The translations under genes were made by a program, and so were the position numbers. A stretch of DNA of 64,000 nucleotides, taken from the NCBI GenBank assembly GCA_000200715.1, contig DP000238.1, positions 1,414,009-1,478,008 on the forward strand, read 5' to 3'. This document shows, piece by piece, positions 33,901 through 41,744 of this stretch. Each line of letters opens with the position of its first letter. The stretch's first letter is position 1. The stretch comes from Cenarchaeum symbiosum A (lineage in GTDB: Archaea > Thermoproteota > Nitrososphaeria > Nitrososphaerales > Nitrosopumilaceae). The notes beneath the pieces are model-generated. The model was not told the origin of the DNA, searched no databases, and saw only the letters and a program-made list of their open reading frames with translations.

Positions 33901-34131
33901 ATGACTGTGGCATATGTGCTGATAAAGTGCGACCTTGGCGCCGAGGAGGACGTGGCAGGAGCCCTCAAGGAGATGGAGGAGGTCCTCTGGGTGGACCAAA
34001 CGTACGGCGCCTACGACCTGCTCGCCAAGGTGGAGGCCTCAAACGTGGAGAAGCTCAAGGAGTTCCTCTCGAGGAACGTCCAGGGGGCGGACAAGGTGCG
34101 CTCGACTCTTACCGTGAACAGAAGGGGATAG
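33901..34131 (+). CDS. Stand-alone Lrp/AsnC ligand-binding (RAM) domain protein
   Basis: A 76-residue protein with only the RAM/ACT-like effector domain of Lrp/AsnC regulators: VAYVLIKCDLGAEEDVAGAL, then VDQTYGAYDLLAKVEASNVE. The DNA-binding HTH is missing. Such single domains bind amino acids and may co-assemble with full-length regulators. The ATG at 33901 is used; an in-frame start at 33886 lies inside the promoter region. The convergent membrane-protein gene ends one base downstream. Confidence 0.85.
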   Translation: MTVAYVLIKCDLGAEEDVAGALKEMEEVLWVDQTYGAYDLLAKVEASNVEKLKEFLSRNVQGADKVRSTLTVNRRG

Positions 34132-34132
34132 A

Positions 34133-34696
34133 TCAGTCTTTGGGGCTCTTGCGCGGCCTAGTGCTCAGGTAGAACGCGTGCGCGCTTATCAAAAACCCCG
34201 AGAGGAATATCTTGGTGGCAAATATGAGGTTCCACGGCCGGTCAACATCCGGGTATGCGACGGTCAGCGTGTCAATATCCGGCACCGCCCCGCCCGCTAT
34301 CCCGGCTGCTATCTGCGCGTTGAGGACGGTAAAGTTCCACAGCACCTCGTAGAGGCAGATTATTGCAAACCCGAGCAGCATGAGCTGGAGCAGCGGCATC
34401 CGGACTCCAGGTATCTTGTCGCCGGCAGTCCTCTTCCACCCTATGCGGGATACGCAGTACCAGCTCATTATGGTGGAAAAGAACAGCCAGGTCGACAGGC
34501 GCGCAAAGTTCTCAAACGGGATGACCGTCGTGTTTAGCACCTCGCCCATCACGTACGAGCCGTCCTCCGCCCAGTCGACATACATTGCATACCCCCCGTA
34601 GACGGCTATCGAGCACATCATGGCGGCGCTCGTATAGAATATGTACAGAAACACCCGGTAGTCCCTGCCGCGCTCCTGCAGGTGCCGGCTTGCCAT
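34133..34696 (-). CDS. Multi-pass membrane protein, unknown
   Basis: A 187-residue protein with four to five transmembrane helices (for example FLYIFYTSAAMMCSIAVYGG, STWLFFSTIMSWYCVSRIGW, LLQLMLLGFAIICLYEVLWN and a C-terminal FATKIFLSGFLISAHAFYLS). No family recognised; it looks typical of thaumarchaeal-specific membrane proteins. The ATG at 34696 is chosen because a TATA-like CTTATATCTCC (minus strand, about 34717-34727) lies 25 bases before it; the longer frame to 34732 would include the promoter. Confidence 0.7.
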   Translation of the reverse strand: MASRHLQERGRDYRVFLYIFYTSAAMMCSIAVYGGYAMYVDWAEDGSYVMGEVLNTTVIPFENFARLSTWLFFSTIMSWYCVSRIGWKRTAGDKIPGVRMPLLQLMLLGFAIICLYEVLWNFTVLNAQIAAGIAGGAVPDIDTLTVAYPDVDRPWNLIFATKIFLSGFLISAHAFYLSTRPRKSPKD

Positions 34697-34782
34697 CGAG
34701 CGGCGGCCCCACGCGGAGATATAAGAGTTCACGGGTGCGGCGGGAAAGAGGTTTTATTAGCGGGGCCGCCCGCACCGCACGC

Positions 34783-35865
34783 GTGAGGGTGCCCATAAAC
34801 GCCCCCCTGCTCGGCAGGAGGGAGCTAAGCGCCGCTGCAGCCGTGCTGAAGGAGGGCGCACTGACCTCCGCCGGCAGCGCGGGCGGCAGGCGCGTCCAGG
34901 AGCTCGAAAAGGCCGCCGCATCGTTTACGGGCTCAAAGTATGCAGTGGTGGTCAACTCCGGAACCGCCGCACTGCAGGCGGGCCTGCTAGCTCTCGGCGT
35001 GAAACAGGGGGACGAGGTACTGTTGCCGTCGTTTACTTTTGTGGCAACCGCAAACGCCGTGGCCACGGTCGGCGCAAAGCCCGTCTTTGTGGACATAGGC
35101 AGGGGGTACGCGATGGACCCGGCAGACCTCGAGGCAAAGATCACCCGCAGGTCCAGGGCGGCAATCCCCGTGCATCTGTACGGGGGAATGGCCCCGATGG
35201 GCGAAATAAAGAGGATCGCCAGAAAGTCGGGGCTCGCGGTGCTCGAGGATGCCGCGCAGGCGCTCGGCTCCGCCCTTGACGGCAGGCACGCGGGAACGAT
35301 CGGCGATGCAGGATGCTACAGCCTGTACCCCGCAAAGGTGCTGACGTCGGGAGAAGGGGGGATTGTAGTGACGGGCAGCAAAAGAATCCGGGACAGGCTG
35401 CGGATGATCAGAAACCACGGCATGGTGCGCGGAAACGACACGAGGATGCCGGGCATGAACCTGAGGATGCCCGAGGTGGGGGCCGCCATAGCAGTAGAGC
35501 AGTTCAAGAGGCTGCCGGGGTTCCTCAGCAAGCGCAGGAGAAACGCGGGGGCGCTTGCCGCACTGCTCAAAGGGTCCGGCGTGCTGACGCCGTCTGAGCG
35601 GCCGGGCGAGCGTGCAAACTGGTACCTGTACACGATAGAGGCCCGGGGCCGCGGCAGGCTCATGGGCAGGCTCAACGCGGCCGGATACGGGGCGGCAGCG
35701 TACTATCCCGTCCCGGTCCACAGGATGCCGTACTATAAGGACGGGACGTCGCTCCCGGCAACAGAGCGGGCCGCAGGCAGGGTGCTCTCGCTGCCGATAC
35801 ACCCCGGCGTCACCCGGCGCGACCTGGAGGGGATGGCCCGGATAATCAGGGGTGCAGCCCGCTGA
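34783..35865 (+). CDS. DegT/DnrJ/EryC1-type PLP aminotransferase
   Basis: Sugar aminotransferase that makes amino sugars from keto-sugar nucleotides, usually for glycans or glycoproteins. Features: VVNSGTAALQAGLLALGVKQ, LPSFTFVATANAVATVGAKP, VLEDAAQALGS (the Asp that binds the pyridine nitrogen) and the Schiff-base lysine in YSLYPAKVLTSGEGG. The product is 360 residues from GTG 34783, which follows the TATA-like GGTTTTATTAG (about 34750-34760). The next gene (MtrA-like) starts right after or slightly inside its end. Confidence 0.9.
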   Translation: MRVPINAPLLGRRELSAAAAVLKEGALTSAGSAGGRRVQELEKAAASFTGSKYAVVVNSGTAALQAGLLALGVKQGDEVLLPSFTFVATANAVATVGAKPVFVDIGRGYAMDPADLEAKITRRSRAAIPVHLYGGMAPMGEIKRIARKSGLAVLEDAAQALGSALDGRHAGTIGDAGCYSLYPAKVLTSGEGGIVVTGSKRIRDRLRMIRNHGMVRGNDTRMPGMNLRMPEVGAAIAVEQFKRLPGFLSKRRRNAGALAALLKGSGVLTPSERPGERANWYLYTIEARGRGRLMGRLNAAGYGAAAYYPVPVHRMPYYKDGTSLPATERAAGRVLSLPIHPGVTRRDLEGMARIIRGAAR

Positions 35866-35912
35866 GCGCGGTAGAGCGGATCCTGGGAGAGGCTTGCAGG
35901 ATCCTGATCCCG

Positions 35913-36338
35913 GTGCGCGGGACAGTCCACCTTGGCAACCCGGAATCGACTGTCGCAGTCTGCACTCTTTCAAGCATGGACCTGCTCGACAGGATAGCAG
36001 GCTCGGAGCTGATGGAAGAGATAGCCCTGGCGGGCAGGCTGCTCTCGGAGAACGAGGGAATAGACGCGCTAATCCGCTCGGCAAACTCTGGGAACATCAG
36101 GACTGTCGTGCTCTGCGGCAGGGAGGTGCGGGGGCACCTGGCGGGACACTCGCTTCTGGAACTGCACAAAAACGGCATCGGTCCCGGTGGCAGGATAGCC
36201 GGTTCTGCCAGCCCCCATCCCGTGCTGGAGTCGGGCCAGGCCGAGGTGGATCTCTTCCGGGGCAGGGTGGATATCATAGACGCGATAGGCGAGACCGGCC
36301 TTGATGATATAGGCAGGCTGGTCCGCTCCGCTCAGTAG
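35913..36338 (+). CDS. MtrA-like protein (H4MPT S-methyltransferase subunit A family)
   Basis: The product contains the conserved core of methanogen MtrA: STVAVCTLSSMDLLDRIAGS, SENEGIDALIRSANSGNIRT, VVLCGREVRGHLAGHSLLEL and HKNGIGPGGRIAGS. In MtrA this domain binds a corrinoid; methanogenesis does not occur here, so a different corrinoid or one-carbon role is likely (inference). The frame stays open upstream and reads LSAVERILGEACRILIPVRG, which looks like real protein, but no standard start lies there. A CTG start, or a one-base error near 35858-35860, is possible. I report the GTG at 35913. Confidence 0.75.
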   Translation: MRGTVHLGNPESTVAVCTLSSMDLLDRIAGSELMEEIALAGRLLSENEGIDALIRSANSGNIRTVVLCGREVRGHLAGHSLLELHKNGIGPGGRIAGSASPHPVLESGQAEVDLFRGRVDIIDAIGETGLDDIGRLVRSAQ

Positions 36339-36676
36339 CCGCTCTTCTGCCGGTCCCTGTTTATCGCATTCTTCCTGCGGTACTCTTGCAAAACATCGTC
36401 GGGATCCATGCCCATCTCAAGCGAGGCCTGGACCACAAAATGCCAGATGTCAATCAGCTCCTCCCTGGCTGCCGCCTCGTCAAACGGCCCCGGCCTCTTC
36501 CACCACTTCCAGTCGGTGGTGGCCTGCAGCTCGACTGCCTCGTGCATTATTGCCGTGCAGAGCGCCGAGATTCTCCCCGTCCTGTCCTTGGGGTATCTAG
36601 ACAGGTCTGTAGTATCTGCAAACTCCCTCTGCATCTGAAAGATCGACTCCAGCCGGTCCCCTGTTGACTGCGCCAC
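36332..36676 (-). CDS. All-alpha dUTP diphosphatase (MazG-like)
   Basis: Small NTP pyrophosphatase that keeps dUTP low. The motif HEAVELQATTDWKWWKRPGP, then AAREELIDIWHFVVQASLEM supplies the metal-binding ExxE and ExxD residues. The C-terminal YRRKNAINRDRQKSGY matches dimeric dUTPases. The product is 114 residues from GTG 36676, with a TATA-like GGTTTTATTG on the minus strand around 36700. It overlaps the end of the MtrA-like gene by seven bases. Confidence 0.85.
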   Translation of the reverse strand: MAQSTGDRLESIFQMQREFADTTDLSRYPKDRTGRISALCTAIMHEAVELQATTDWKWWKRPGPFDEAAAREELIDIWHFVVQASLEMGMDPDDVLQEYRRKNAINRDRQKSGY

Positions 36677-36734
36677 CGGGCGGCCGGGGTGCCCGAAACA
36701 ATAAAACCCTTGGGATCAGGACAGGCGGGCCGCG

Positions 36735-37628
36735 CTAGAACCGGGCCATCTTCTCATAGGCCCGCATCCTTGCCGCAATGTCCCGCTTTTTGAGCCTCAA
36801 CAGCCGGGACAGGCCGTACCCCTCGACAGCAAATGAGCCCATCACGTTGCCCTGTACGACCGCCTTTTTTACCGATGACAAGCTGGCGGAGCCTCCCGCA
36901 GCAAGCTTTCCTATCATTGCCCCCGCAAACGAATCCCCCGCGCCTGTCGGATCCACTACATCCCCGAGCGAGAAGCCCGGCGAGTGGAATATCACGTCGT
37001 CATAGAACATCAGCGAGCCGTGCTCGCCCTTTTTTATTATCACATAGGTGGCGCCCCACTTCATCATCTTTTTCGCGCACCGGACCAGGTTGTGCTCCTT
37101 TGTGAGCAGCTTGGCCTCCTCGTCGTTTATGACCACCGCGTCTACCGACCTTATCATCTTTCTGACGGCCTCCCTCTTTGTAGAGATCCAAAAGTCTATC
37201 GTGTCGCACATGGAGAATTTCACCCTGTCAAACTGTTCCAGTATGGAGACGTTCTGCACGGGATCATTGTTTGCCAGATAGACGAACCTCGAGTCCCGGT
37301 ACTCTTCGGGAACCACCGGCCTGAAGCCCTCCAGCACGTTGAGCTCCGTCTTGAGCGTCCTGCGGGTGCTGAGAGTCTCGTCGTATTTTCCGTCATATCT
37401 GAACGTCCTTCCATTGCCAGTCGAGAGCCCGCGCAGGTCCAGATATTCGGCAAGCGTCCTGCGGTGCCTCCGCGGAAAGTCCCCGCCGACCACCGCCACT
37501 AGGCCCGCATCCACAAAAAAGCTCGCAGAGATGCCTGCGTATACGGCGGCGCCGCCAAGTGCGTCCTGGAGGGTCCTCGCCGGGGTCCTTATTGTATCAA
37601 GGGCGGTCGAGCCAAAGACGGTCAGCAC
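36735..37628 (-). CDS. PfkB-family carbohydrate/nucleoside kinase
   Basis: Ribokinase-fold kinase of 297 residues. The C-terminal anion-hole and catalytic motif is VVDPTGAGDSFAGAMIGKLA; the N-terminal GGAAVYAGISASFFVDAGLV segment matches PfkB enzymes. The substrate (ribose, nucleoside or another sugar) is not predictable. The start is GTG at 37628. A LEA14-like gene lies just upstream on the same strand and may share the transcript. Confidence 0.88.
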   Translation of the reverse strand: MLTVFGSTALDTIRTPARTLQDALGGAAVYAGISASFFVDAGLVAVVGGDFPRRHRRTLAEYLDLRGLSTGNGRTFRYDGKYDETLSTRRTLKTELNVLEGFRPVVPEEYRDSRFVYLANNDPVQNVSILEQFDRVKFSMCDTIDFWISTKREAVRKMIRSVDAVVINDEEAKLLTKEHNLVRCAKKMMKWGATYVIIKKGEHGSLMFYDDVIFHSPGFSLGDVVDPTGAGDSFAGAMIGKLAAGGSASLSSVKKAVVQGNVMGSFAVEGYGLSRLLRLKKRDIAARMRAYEKMARF

Positions 37629-37637
37629 GGGGCCGCT

Positions 37638-38090
37638 CTAGCTGGTGTGTATAAATCCCCTTGCCTGCTCGGCGGTGGGATAGTATACGAACGGTACGTC
37701 TATCGACGTGAACAGCGCGTCGTACCGGGTCACGCCGTTTATCCGGACCTCGGGGTCACCCTCGTATTCATCCTCGTCCTCTATCAGAAACGTGCCGCTC
37801 ACCTCCGTGCTGTCCATTGCGGATAATACAAACGGCTCGAGCGTCCCGTCGCCTATGCGCCGGTCGTCTGCAGTCAGGGTAAACTCGGTCTCGCCGGCGG
37901 TCAGCACCAGCAGCGACGGGTTCTCAAACTCCAGCATCAGGTCGTAGGTCGAGCCGTCTGCCCCCTCGGCCACCAGCCGGCTCTCCGTGATGACGACCCC
38001 TATCTGCGTGGCCGATGCATACTGCGTATAGCCGAATATGCCCAGCCCAGCCACCAGCGCTATGATTATGGCCTTTCTGGAGTTCCTCAT
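37638..38090 (-). CDS. Membrane-anchored LEA14/WHy-like protein
   Basis: A 150-residue protein with an N-terminal anchor (MRNSRKAIIIALVAGLGIFG) and one beta-sandwich domain of the LEA14/WHy type (YDLMLEFENPSLLVLTAGET, then LSAMDSTEVSGTFLIEDEDE). These domains are linked to desiccation or stress protection in many organisms. The ATG at 38090 has a TATA-like TTTAAAAAG-type box about 25 bases before it (minus strand, about 38110-38120). Lies nine bases upstream of the PfkB kinase. Confidence 0.72.
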   Translation of the reverse strand: MRNSRKAIIIALVAGLGIFGYTQYASATQIGVVITESRLVAEGADGSTYDLMLEFENPSLLVLTAGETEFTLTADDRRIGDGTLEPFVLSAMDSTEVSGTFLIEDEDEYEGDPEVRINGVTRYDALFTSIDVPFVYYPTAEQARGFIHTS

Positions 38091-38218
38091 GGCGGACAGT
38101 CGCGCGGCCGTCTTTTTAACCCGGGTGGAAAAAAATCCAGATAACGTGTGTAAAAGTTTTGAGTTAGATGCCCCGGAGGCCGGGGCCGCCATCCTGCGTT
38201 CCGTTATCCTGCATGCCC

Positions 38219-38280
38219 GCTATCCCGCGTATACGCTATCCCGCGTATACGCTATCCCGCGTATACGCTATCCCGCGTAC
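38219..38280. repeat. 16-bp tandem repeat, nearly 4 copies, including a stop codon
   Basis: Unit GCTATCCCGCGTATAC starts at 38219, 38235, 38251 and 38267 (last copy partial). The final copy holds the stop codon and last codons of the minus-strand zinc protein (CTA at 38268-38270). Each unit contains the palindrome GTATAC. Confidence 0.9.
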
Positions 38281-38453
38281 CCGCACTGCTCGCACCTGTC
38301 AAAGACGGTCCCCTCAAGGTGGTCAAAGTGGGCGTTGCAGTCCTGGCACGTATGGTGCATGTCGCAGTACCCGTCGGCCTCCACCTCACCTGTCCGCGCC
38401 GACTCGAGTCTGATGCTGCCGCACCTTATGCAGTGGCACCCGCATACAGCCAT
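38268..38453 (-). CDS. Small multi-cysteine zinc protein, 61 aa
   Basis: Begins MAVCGCHCIRCGSIRLESAR and has CDMHHTCQDC and CEQCGYAG, enough Cys/His for two zinc sites. A TATA-like GATTATAAACC (minus strand, about 38465-38475) is correctly placed for the ATG at 38453. It is divergent from another small zinc protein that uses the same AT-rich block. Function unknown; nucleic-acid binding likely. Confidence 0.7.
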   Translation of the reverse strand: MAVCGCHCIRCGSIRLESARTGEVEADGYCDMHHTCQDCNAHFDHLEGTVFDRCEQCGYAG

Positions 38454-38462
38454 GTGTGCGCT

Positions 38463-38482
38463 CGGTTTATAATCAATATAGC
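38463..38482. promoter_or_regulatory. Shared divergent promoter of two zinc-protein genes
   Basis: The AT-rich GGTTTATAATCAATATAG serves as a TATA-like box on both strands: about 20 bases before ATG 38453 (minus) and 25 bases before GTG 38495 (plus). Confidence 0.55.
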
Positions 38483-38494
38483 CCTAGTGGGCGC

Positions 38495-38644
38495 GTGGCA
38501 GGCGACGTGCCCGACGAGATAGACGACCATCAGAAGCTCTTCGGCAAGGAGGCGTGGGAGGTAGAATATGGCGAAAAGTGCCCCGTATGTGAAAAGCGCA
38601 TAGATGAATACGGCTTTTGCTCCTGCGGGTCTAGCGGAGACTGA
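38495..38644 (+). CDS. Small zinc-binding protein, 49 aa
   Basis: From GTG 38495 the product reads VAGDVPDEIDDHQKLFGKEA and ends CPVCEKRIDEYGFCSCGSSG with a final D: one zinc ribbon-like knot at the C-terminus. The start follows the shared divergent promoter. The last 14 bases overlap the convergent secreted-protein gene. Function unknown. Confidence 0.6.
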   Translation: MAGDVPDEIDDHQKLFGKEAWEVEYGEKCPVCEKRIDEYGFCSCGSSGD

Positions 38645-39527
38645 GCACGCCCCGGTGCCTTAGCAGTATCGCGGCGGATACTGCAACTGCCAGCACCGGC
38701 AGAACAAGCGGGAATTCCGGCACGACAGACGCCCCGGTTATCGAGGCTGTGCCCGCGCCGTCAAGCTTCAGGCTTACGCCATGGCGCCCCTCGTCGAGCT
38801 CAAAGACGTGCGTGAATATTTTCTCGCCGTTGAACGACGCCTGGTAGGGGCCCCAGAGGAGCTCCTGCGGTATGATCAATGTAACCCACCTCTCTGTATC
38901 ATCAAATGAATAGCTTATGCTCTTGGAGGGCTGGTCGAACCGGAACGATTCGATCTCGGTCGACGCCCACACCTCCACCTCGAACTCCCTCTCATCCCAC
39001 GTGGCTGTCTCGGCGGTACGCCCCTCGCCGGGCACAAACTCAAGATCTGCGCTGCAGCCGTGGCAGTTAAACGACCTTGCCCCCTCAAAGTAGACTGGAG
39101 TCTCGTTGACAAATACAAGGTCCACCGATTCCGGAAAGTGAAAGGTCACTGTAGACGTGTACAGGAACGGCCACGACCAGGTCGTGTCGTGCTTTGTATG
39201 CATCACATCGGACAGCGTGTATTTTACAAAGGCCTCCCCTCCCGAGAAGATGGCCACGGTCGTGCCGCCAAAGCCTTCTGAGACGCCGTGCTGGACCTCC
39301 CTGCCCTCATCGTCCACCACCTCTATATCGGAGACGGTCCCCTCGATCAGCTCGACATACCGGGCGGAACCGCCCCGGGAGACCTCGTGGACCACGCTTA
39401 TCTGGTCCAGATCCTCTATCGTCACGTCTATGCTCCGCACGTTTGCCGGCTGGCCTATCCCCAGCTGGGCATGGGCCGCACCCGCCCCCAGTATCAGCAC
39501 GACGGCTACGGCTAGTCCTAGGATCAT
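38631..39527 (-). CDS. Secreted protein with PEF-like C-terminal anchor
   Basis: A 298-residue surface protein: signal peptide (MILGLAVAVVLILGAGAAHA), beta-rich domains, a CHGC pair (SFNCHGCSADLEF), and a C-terminal VVPEFPLVLPVLAVAVSAAI helix followed by basic residues. The PEF motif plus helix plus basic end resembles archaeosortase-type (PEF-CTERM) sorting tails, so covalent anchoring is possible (inference). Its ATG overlaps the cyclophilin stop as ATGA, so the two are co-translated. The 3' end overlaps a convergent small zinc gene. Confidence 0.72.
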   Translation of the reverse strand: MILGLAVAVVLILGAGAAHAQLGIGQPANVRSIDVTIEDLDQISVVHEVSRGGSARYVELIEGTVSDIEVVDDEGREVQHGVSEGFGGTTVAIFSGGEAFVKYTLSDVMHTKHDTTWSWPFLYTSTVTFHFPESVDLVFVNETPVYFEGARSFNCHGCSADLEFVPGEGRTAETATWDEREFEVEVWASTEIESFRFDQPSKSISYSFDDTERWVTLIIPQELLWGPYQASFNGEKIFTHVFELDEGRHGVSLKLDGAGTASITGASVVPEFPLVLPVLAVAVSAAILLRHRGVLSLR

Positions 39528-40003
39528 TCCAGAAGCGTGACCCGGATCATCCGGGCCTCTTCGTGGGGGCAGTCGTTGGTGTCCCTCTCGAGGGCAACTA
39601 TCCTGTCGGCTACATCCATGCCCTCGGAGACCTCCCCAAAGGCAGTGTACTGGCGGTCAAGAAACGGGCTGTCCTTGACCACTATAAAGAACTGCGAGCC
39701 GGCGCTGTCCGGATCCGTAGACCGGGCCATAGAGACAGCTCCCCTCTTGTGGGGCCGGGAGTTGAACTCGGCCTTTATCGAATACCCCGGGCCGCCCGTC
39801 CCCCACGAGTGCTTGTCTGTCCCCTTGGTGTTCGGATCGCCCCCCTGTATCATAAAGTCGGGGATCACGCGGTGGAAGAGCGTGCCGTCGTAAAAGCCGG
39901 AGCCCACCAGCTTCTCAAAGTTGCGCACAGTCTCGGGCGCCGCCTCGCGGTCCAGAGCGAATACTATCTTTCCGTGGTTGGTCTCTATCTTTACACTGGT
40001 CAC
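39524..40003 (-). CDS. Cyclophilin-type peptidyl-prolyl isomerase
   Basis: Cis-trans prolyl isomerase of 159 residues. The active-site pattern is visible as FHRVIPDFMIQGGDP (catalytic Arg), GAVSMARSTDPDSAGSQFFI (QFFI pocket) and YTAFGEVSEGMDV. The start is GTG at 40003, with TATA-like GATAAAATAAG on the minus strand about 20 bases away. It is coupled to a secreted protein downstream, suggesting a folding role for exported proteins (inference), although it lacks a signal peptide itself. Confidence 0.93.
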   Translation of the reverse strand: MTSVKIETNHGKIVFALDREAAPETVRNFEKLVGSGFYDGTLFHRVIPDFMIQGGDPNTKGTDKHSWGTGGPGYSIKAEFNSRPHKRGAVSMARSTDPDSAGSQFFIVVKDSPFLDRQYTAFGEVSEGMDVADRIVALERDTNDCPHEEARMIRVTLLE

Positions 40004-40246
40004 TGATGTCCCGCCCTTATTTTATCATAATAATCTTTTGGAGTCGGCGCAGGCGGGCCGGCCCCGCAGATAGATCGCAATCGATCTGCTGTACCTGATC
40101 GCACCGGGCCGGCACGGCATCTGATCGCTGGGGAAACCGGGCGCGCTGCGTGCGGCTGCAGGCCGGGGCCCTGCCGCCGCGCCGGGGCCCGCAGATCGCC
40201 GCCCCGGAGTTATAGTGTTATATAGAACGGGAAAATCTGTCAACCC

Positions 40247-40558
40247 GTGAACCGATCTAATGACGCCATAAACCAGGGAACGGTAATCAAAAAAGCAATC
40301 AACTCTTGTCTCGAAAAGGGATTGACCGACAAAAAGGACATCTACACCAAGGTGGTAGACGAGCTTGGGGTGCCAAGGCCCACCGTCAGGAGGGTGGCCC
40401 GGGATCTCAGGAATGATTTACAGGTGGAACTGCAAGGACTGGAATCAGACCAGCCGGCCAAGAAGGCCGCGAGGGCCCTTAGAGACAAACTGCTGCAAAA
40501 GATTAGCATTTTACAGTCCGAGGCACGGCTGGAAAACACCGTGCAACAGGCAAACTAG
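40247..40558 (+). CDS. HTH DNA-binding protein, 103 aa
   Basis: A basic helical protein. The N-terminal half reads as a helix-turn-helix (GLTDKKDIYTKVVDELGVPR, then PTVRRVARDLRNDL) and the C-terminal half as an amphipathic helix (ALRDKLLQKISILQSEARLE) likely used for dimerisation. I do not know a characterised homologue. The start is GTG at 40247 with a TATA-like GTTATATAGAAC (40217-40228). A pyrimidine-rich stop signal follows. A chromatin or regulator role is inference. Confidence 0.7.
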   Translation: MNRSNDAINQGTVIKKAINSCLEKGLTDKKDIYTKVVDELGVPRPTVRRVARDLRNDLQVELQGLESDQPAKKAARALRDKLLQKISILQSEARLENTVQQAN

Positions 40559-40561
40559 CAC

Positions 40562-40580
40562 CCGTTATCTTCTTTTTACA
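40562..40580 (+). terminator. T-rich termination signal
   Basis: CCGTTATCTTCTTTTTACA directly after the stop of the HTH gene; a pyrimidine/oligo-T signal without a hairpin. Confidence 0.4.
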
Positions 40581-40775
40581 CATGGGCCCCCAAGGGCCCT
40601 GCGCAGTAGCCCGGTGTTGCATTCAGGCACGCAGGATCAGGGCAGGCCCGGCGGCAGGCACCAAAAGCCGGCATTCCCGGACCATTCACGCCGTCATATA
40701 CGGGACTGTCCCCCTGCAAAGGCGCGGCGGCAGGCACGAAATGGCTGTTCTGTCCCCAGGGGCACACATGCGGCC

Positions 40776-41705
40776 CTAGAAGCCGCCCTCGTTGAGCACA
40801 AGCCCGAGCAGGGCGGCCCGGGTATACACGCCGTATTCAGCCTGCACAAAGTACTTTGCCTTGTCGGTTCCGTCTACCTCGCCCGAGATCTCGTCGAGCC
40901 GCGGCAGCGGATGCAGTATTATGGCGCCATCCTTCATCTTGCGCAGCATGTCCAGCCCGATGACATAGCTCCCTTTTACCTTGAGGTACTCCTCCTCGTC
41001 GGGAAACCGCTCCTTTTGTATCCTGGTCACATACACCACGTCGAGCTCGTCCACATACTCGTCGAGGCTCTCTGATTCCGCAAAGTCGAGCTTTGTCCTT
41101 ATGTCATATATCGAATCCGTCCGGATCCTGAGCGGTTCAGGCGATATCAGGCTCACCTTTACGTCATAGTTGCCCAGTGCGTGCAAAAGCGAATAGACCG
41201 TCCTTCCATACTTGAGGTCGCCCACCACGCCTATGTTGAGCCCGTCTATGCCGCCCTTCTCCCTCCTTATCGTAAACAGGTCCTGTATCGCCTGCGTCGG
41301 GTGCTCTTCTGTGCCGCTGCCCGCGTTTATCACAGGCTTGTCGGACACCTCTGCTGCGAACCTGCTCGATCCATCCAGCGGGTGCCTCAGCACCAGGGCA
41401 TCAGAGTACATCGCCATCATCCGGACCGTATCTGCCAGGCTCTCCCCCTTTTGTATCGACGACGACGAGACGTCCGCTATGCCAAGAGAGGTCCCGCCTG
41501 CAGACGCCATGGCGGCCTGAAAGCTCAGCCGAGTCCTCGTGCTCGGCTCGTAGAACAGATACCCAAGCGTCCTTCCGCCCGCTACAGAGCGCCTCTCTGA
41601 CGGCGTCATCTTGACGAATTTTTCCGTATACCGGAATACCTCCTCGAGCGCCTGCCGGTCCAGATCCCTGACCGATATTATGTCCCTGCCGTAAAAGCCC
41701 GCCAT
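40776..41705 (-). CDS. pyrB: Aspartate carbamoyltransferase catalytic chain
   Basis: Condenses carbamoyl phosphate with aspartate in pyrimidine synthesis. The carbamoyl-phosphate loop is FYEPSTRTRLSFQAAM; further motifs are SGTEEHPTQAIQDLFT and AIILHPLPRLDEI. It is 309 residues long. It is transcribed away from pyrI, with only 39 bases between the two starts and an overlapping divergent promoter, instead of the usual pyrB-pyrI operon. Confidence 0.97.
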   Translation of the reverse strand: MAGFYGRDIISVRDLDRQALEEVFRYTEKFVKMTPSERRSVAGGRTLGYLFYEPSTRTRLSFQAAMASAGGTSLGIADVSSSSIQKGESLADTVRMMAMYSDALVLRHPLDGSSRFAAEVSDKPVINAGSGTEEHPTQAIQDLFTIRREKGGIDGLNIGVVGDLKYGRTVYSLLHALGNYDVKVSLISPEPLRIRTDSIYDIRTKLDFAESESLDEYVDELDVVYVTRIQKERFPDEEEYLKVKGSYVIGLDMLRKMKDGAIILHPLPRLDEISGEVDGTDKAKYFVQAEYGVYTRAALLGLVLNEGGF

Positions 41706-41713
41706 CCCCGGAC

Positions 41714-41736
41714 GGTATATACATTAGATATACAAA
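41714..41736. promoter_or_regulatory. Overlapping divergent promoters of pyrB and pyrI
   Basis: GGTATATACA (41714-41723) is about 27 bases before the pyrI ATG at 41745. GATATACAAA (41727-41736, minus strand TTTGTATATC) is about 26 bases before the pyrB ATG at 41705. Each TATA box lies inside the other gene's promoter region, so the two promoters probably compete or are co-regulated. Confidence 0.65.
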
Positions 41737-41744
41737 TCATTCCC

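Noticed and set aside
34987-36084. 365-codon open frame on the minus strand
   Set aside because: Antisense to the aminotransferase gene, with low-complexity Arg/Pro/Cys composition and no promoter.
38456-38494. Longer N-terminus for the 49-aa zinc protein
   Set aside because: These codons lie inside the shared divergent promoter; the GTG at 38495 fits the TATA spacing.
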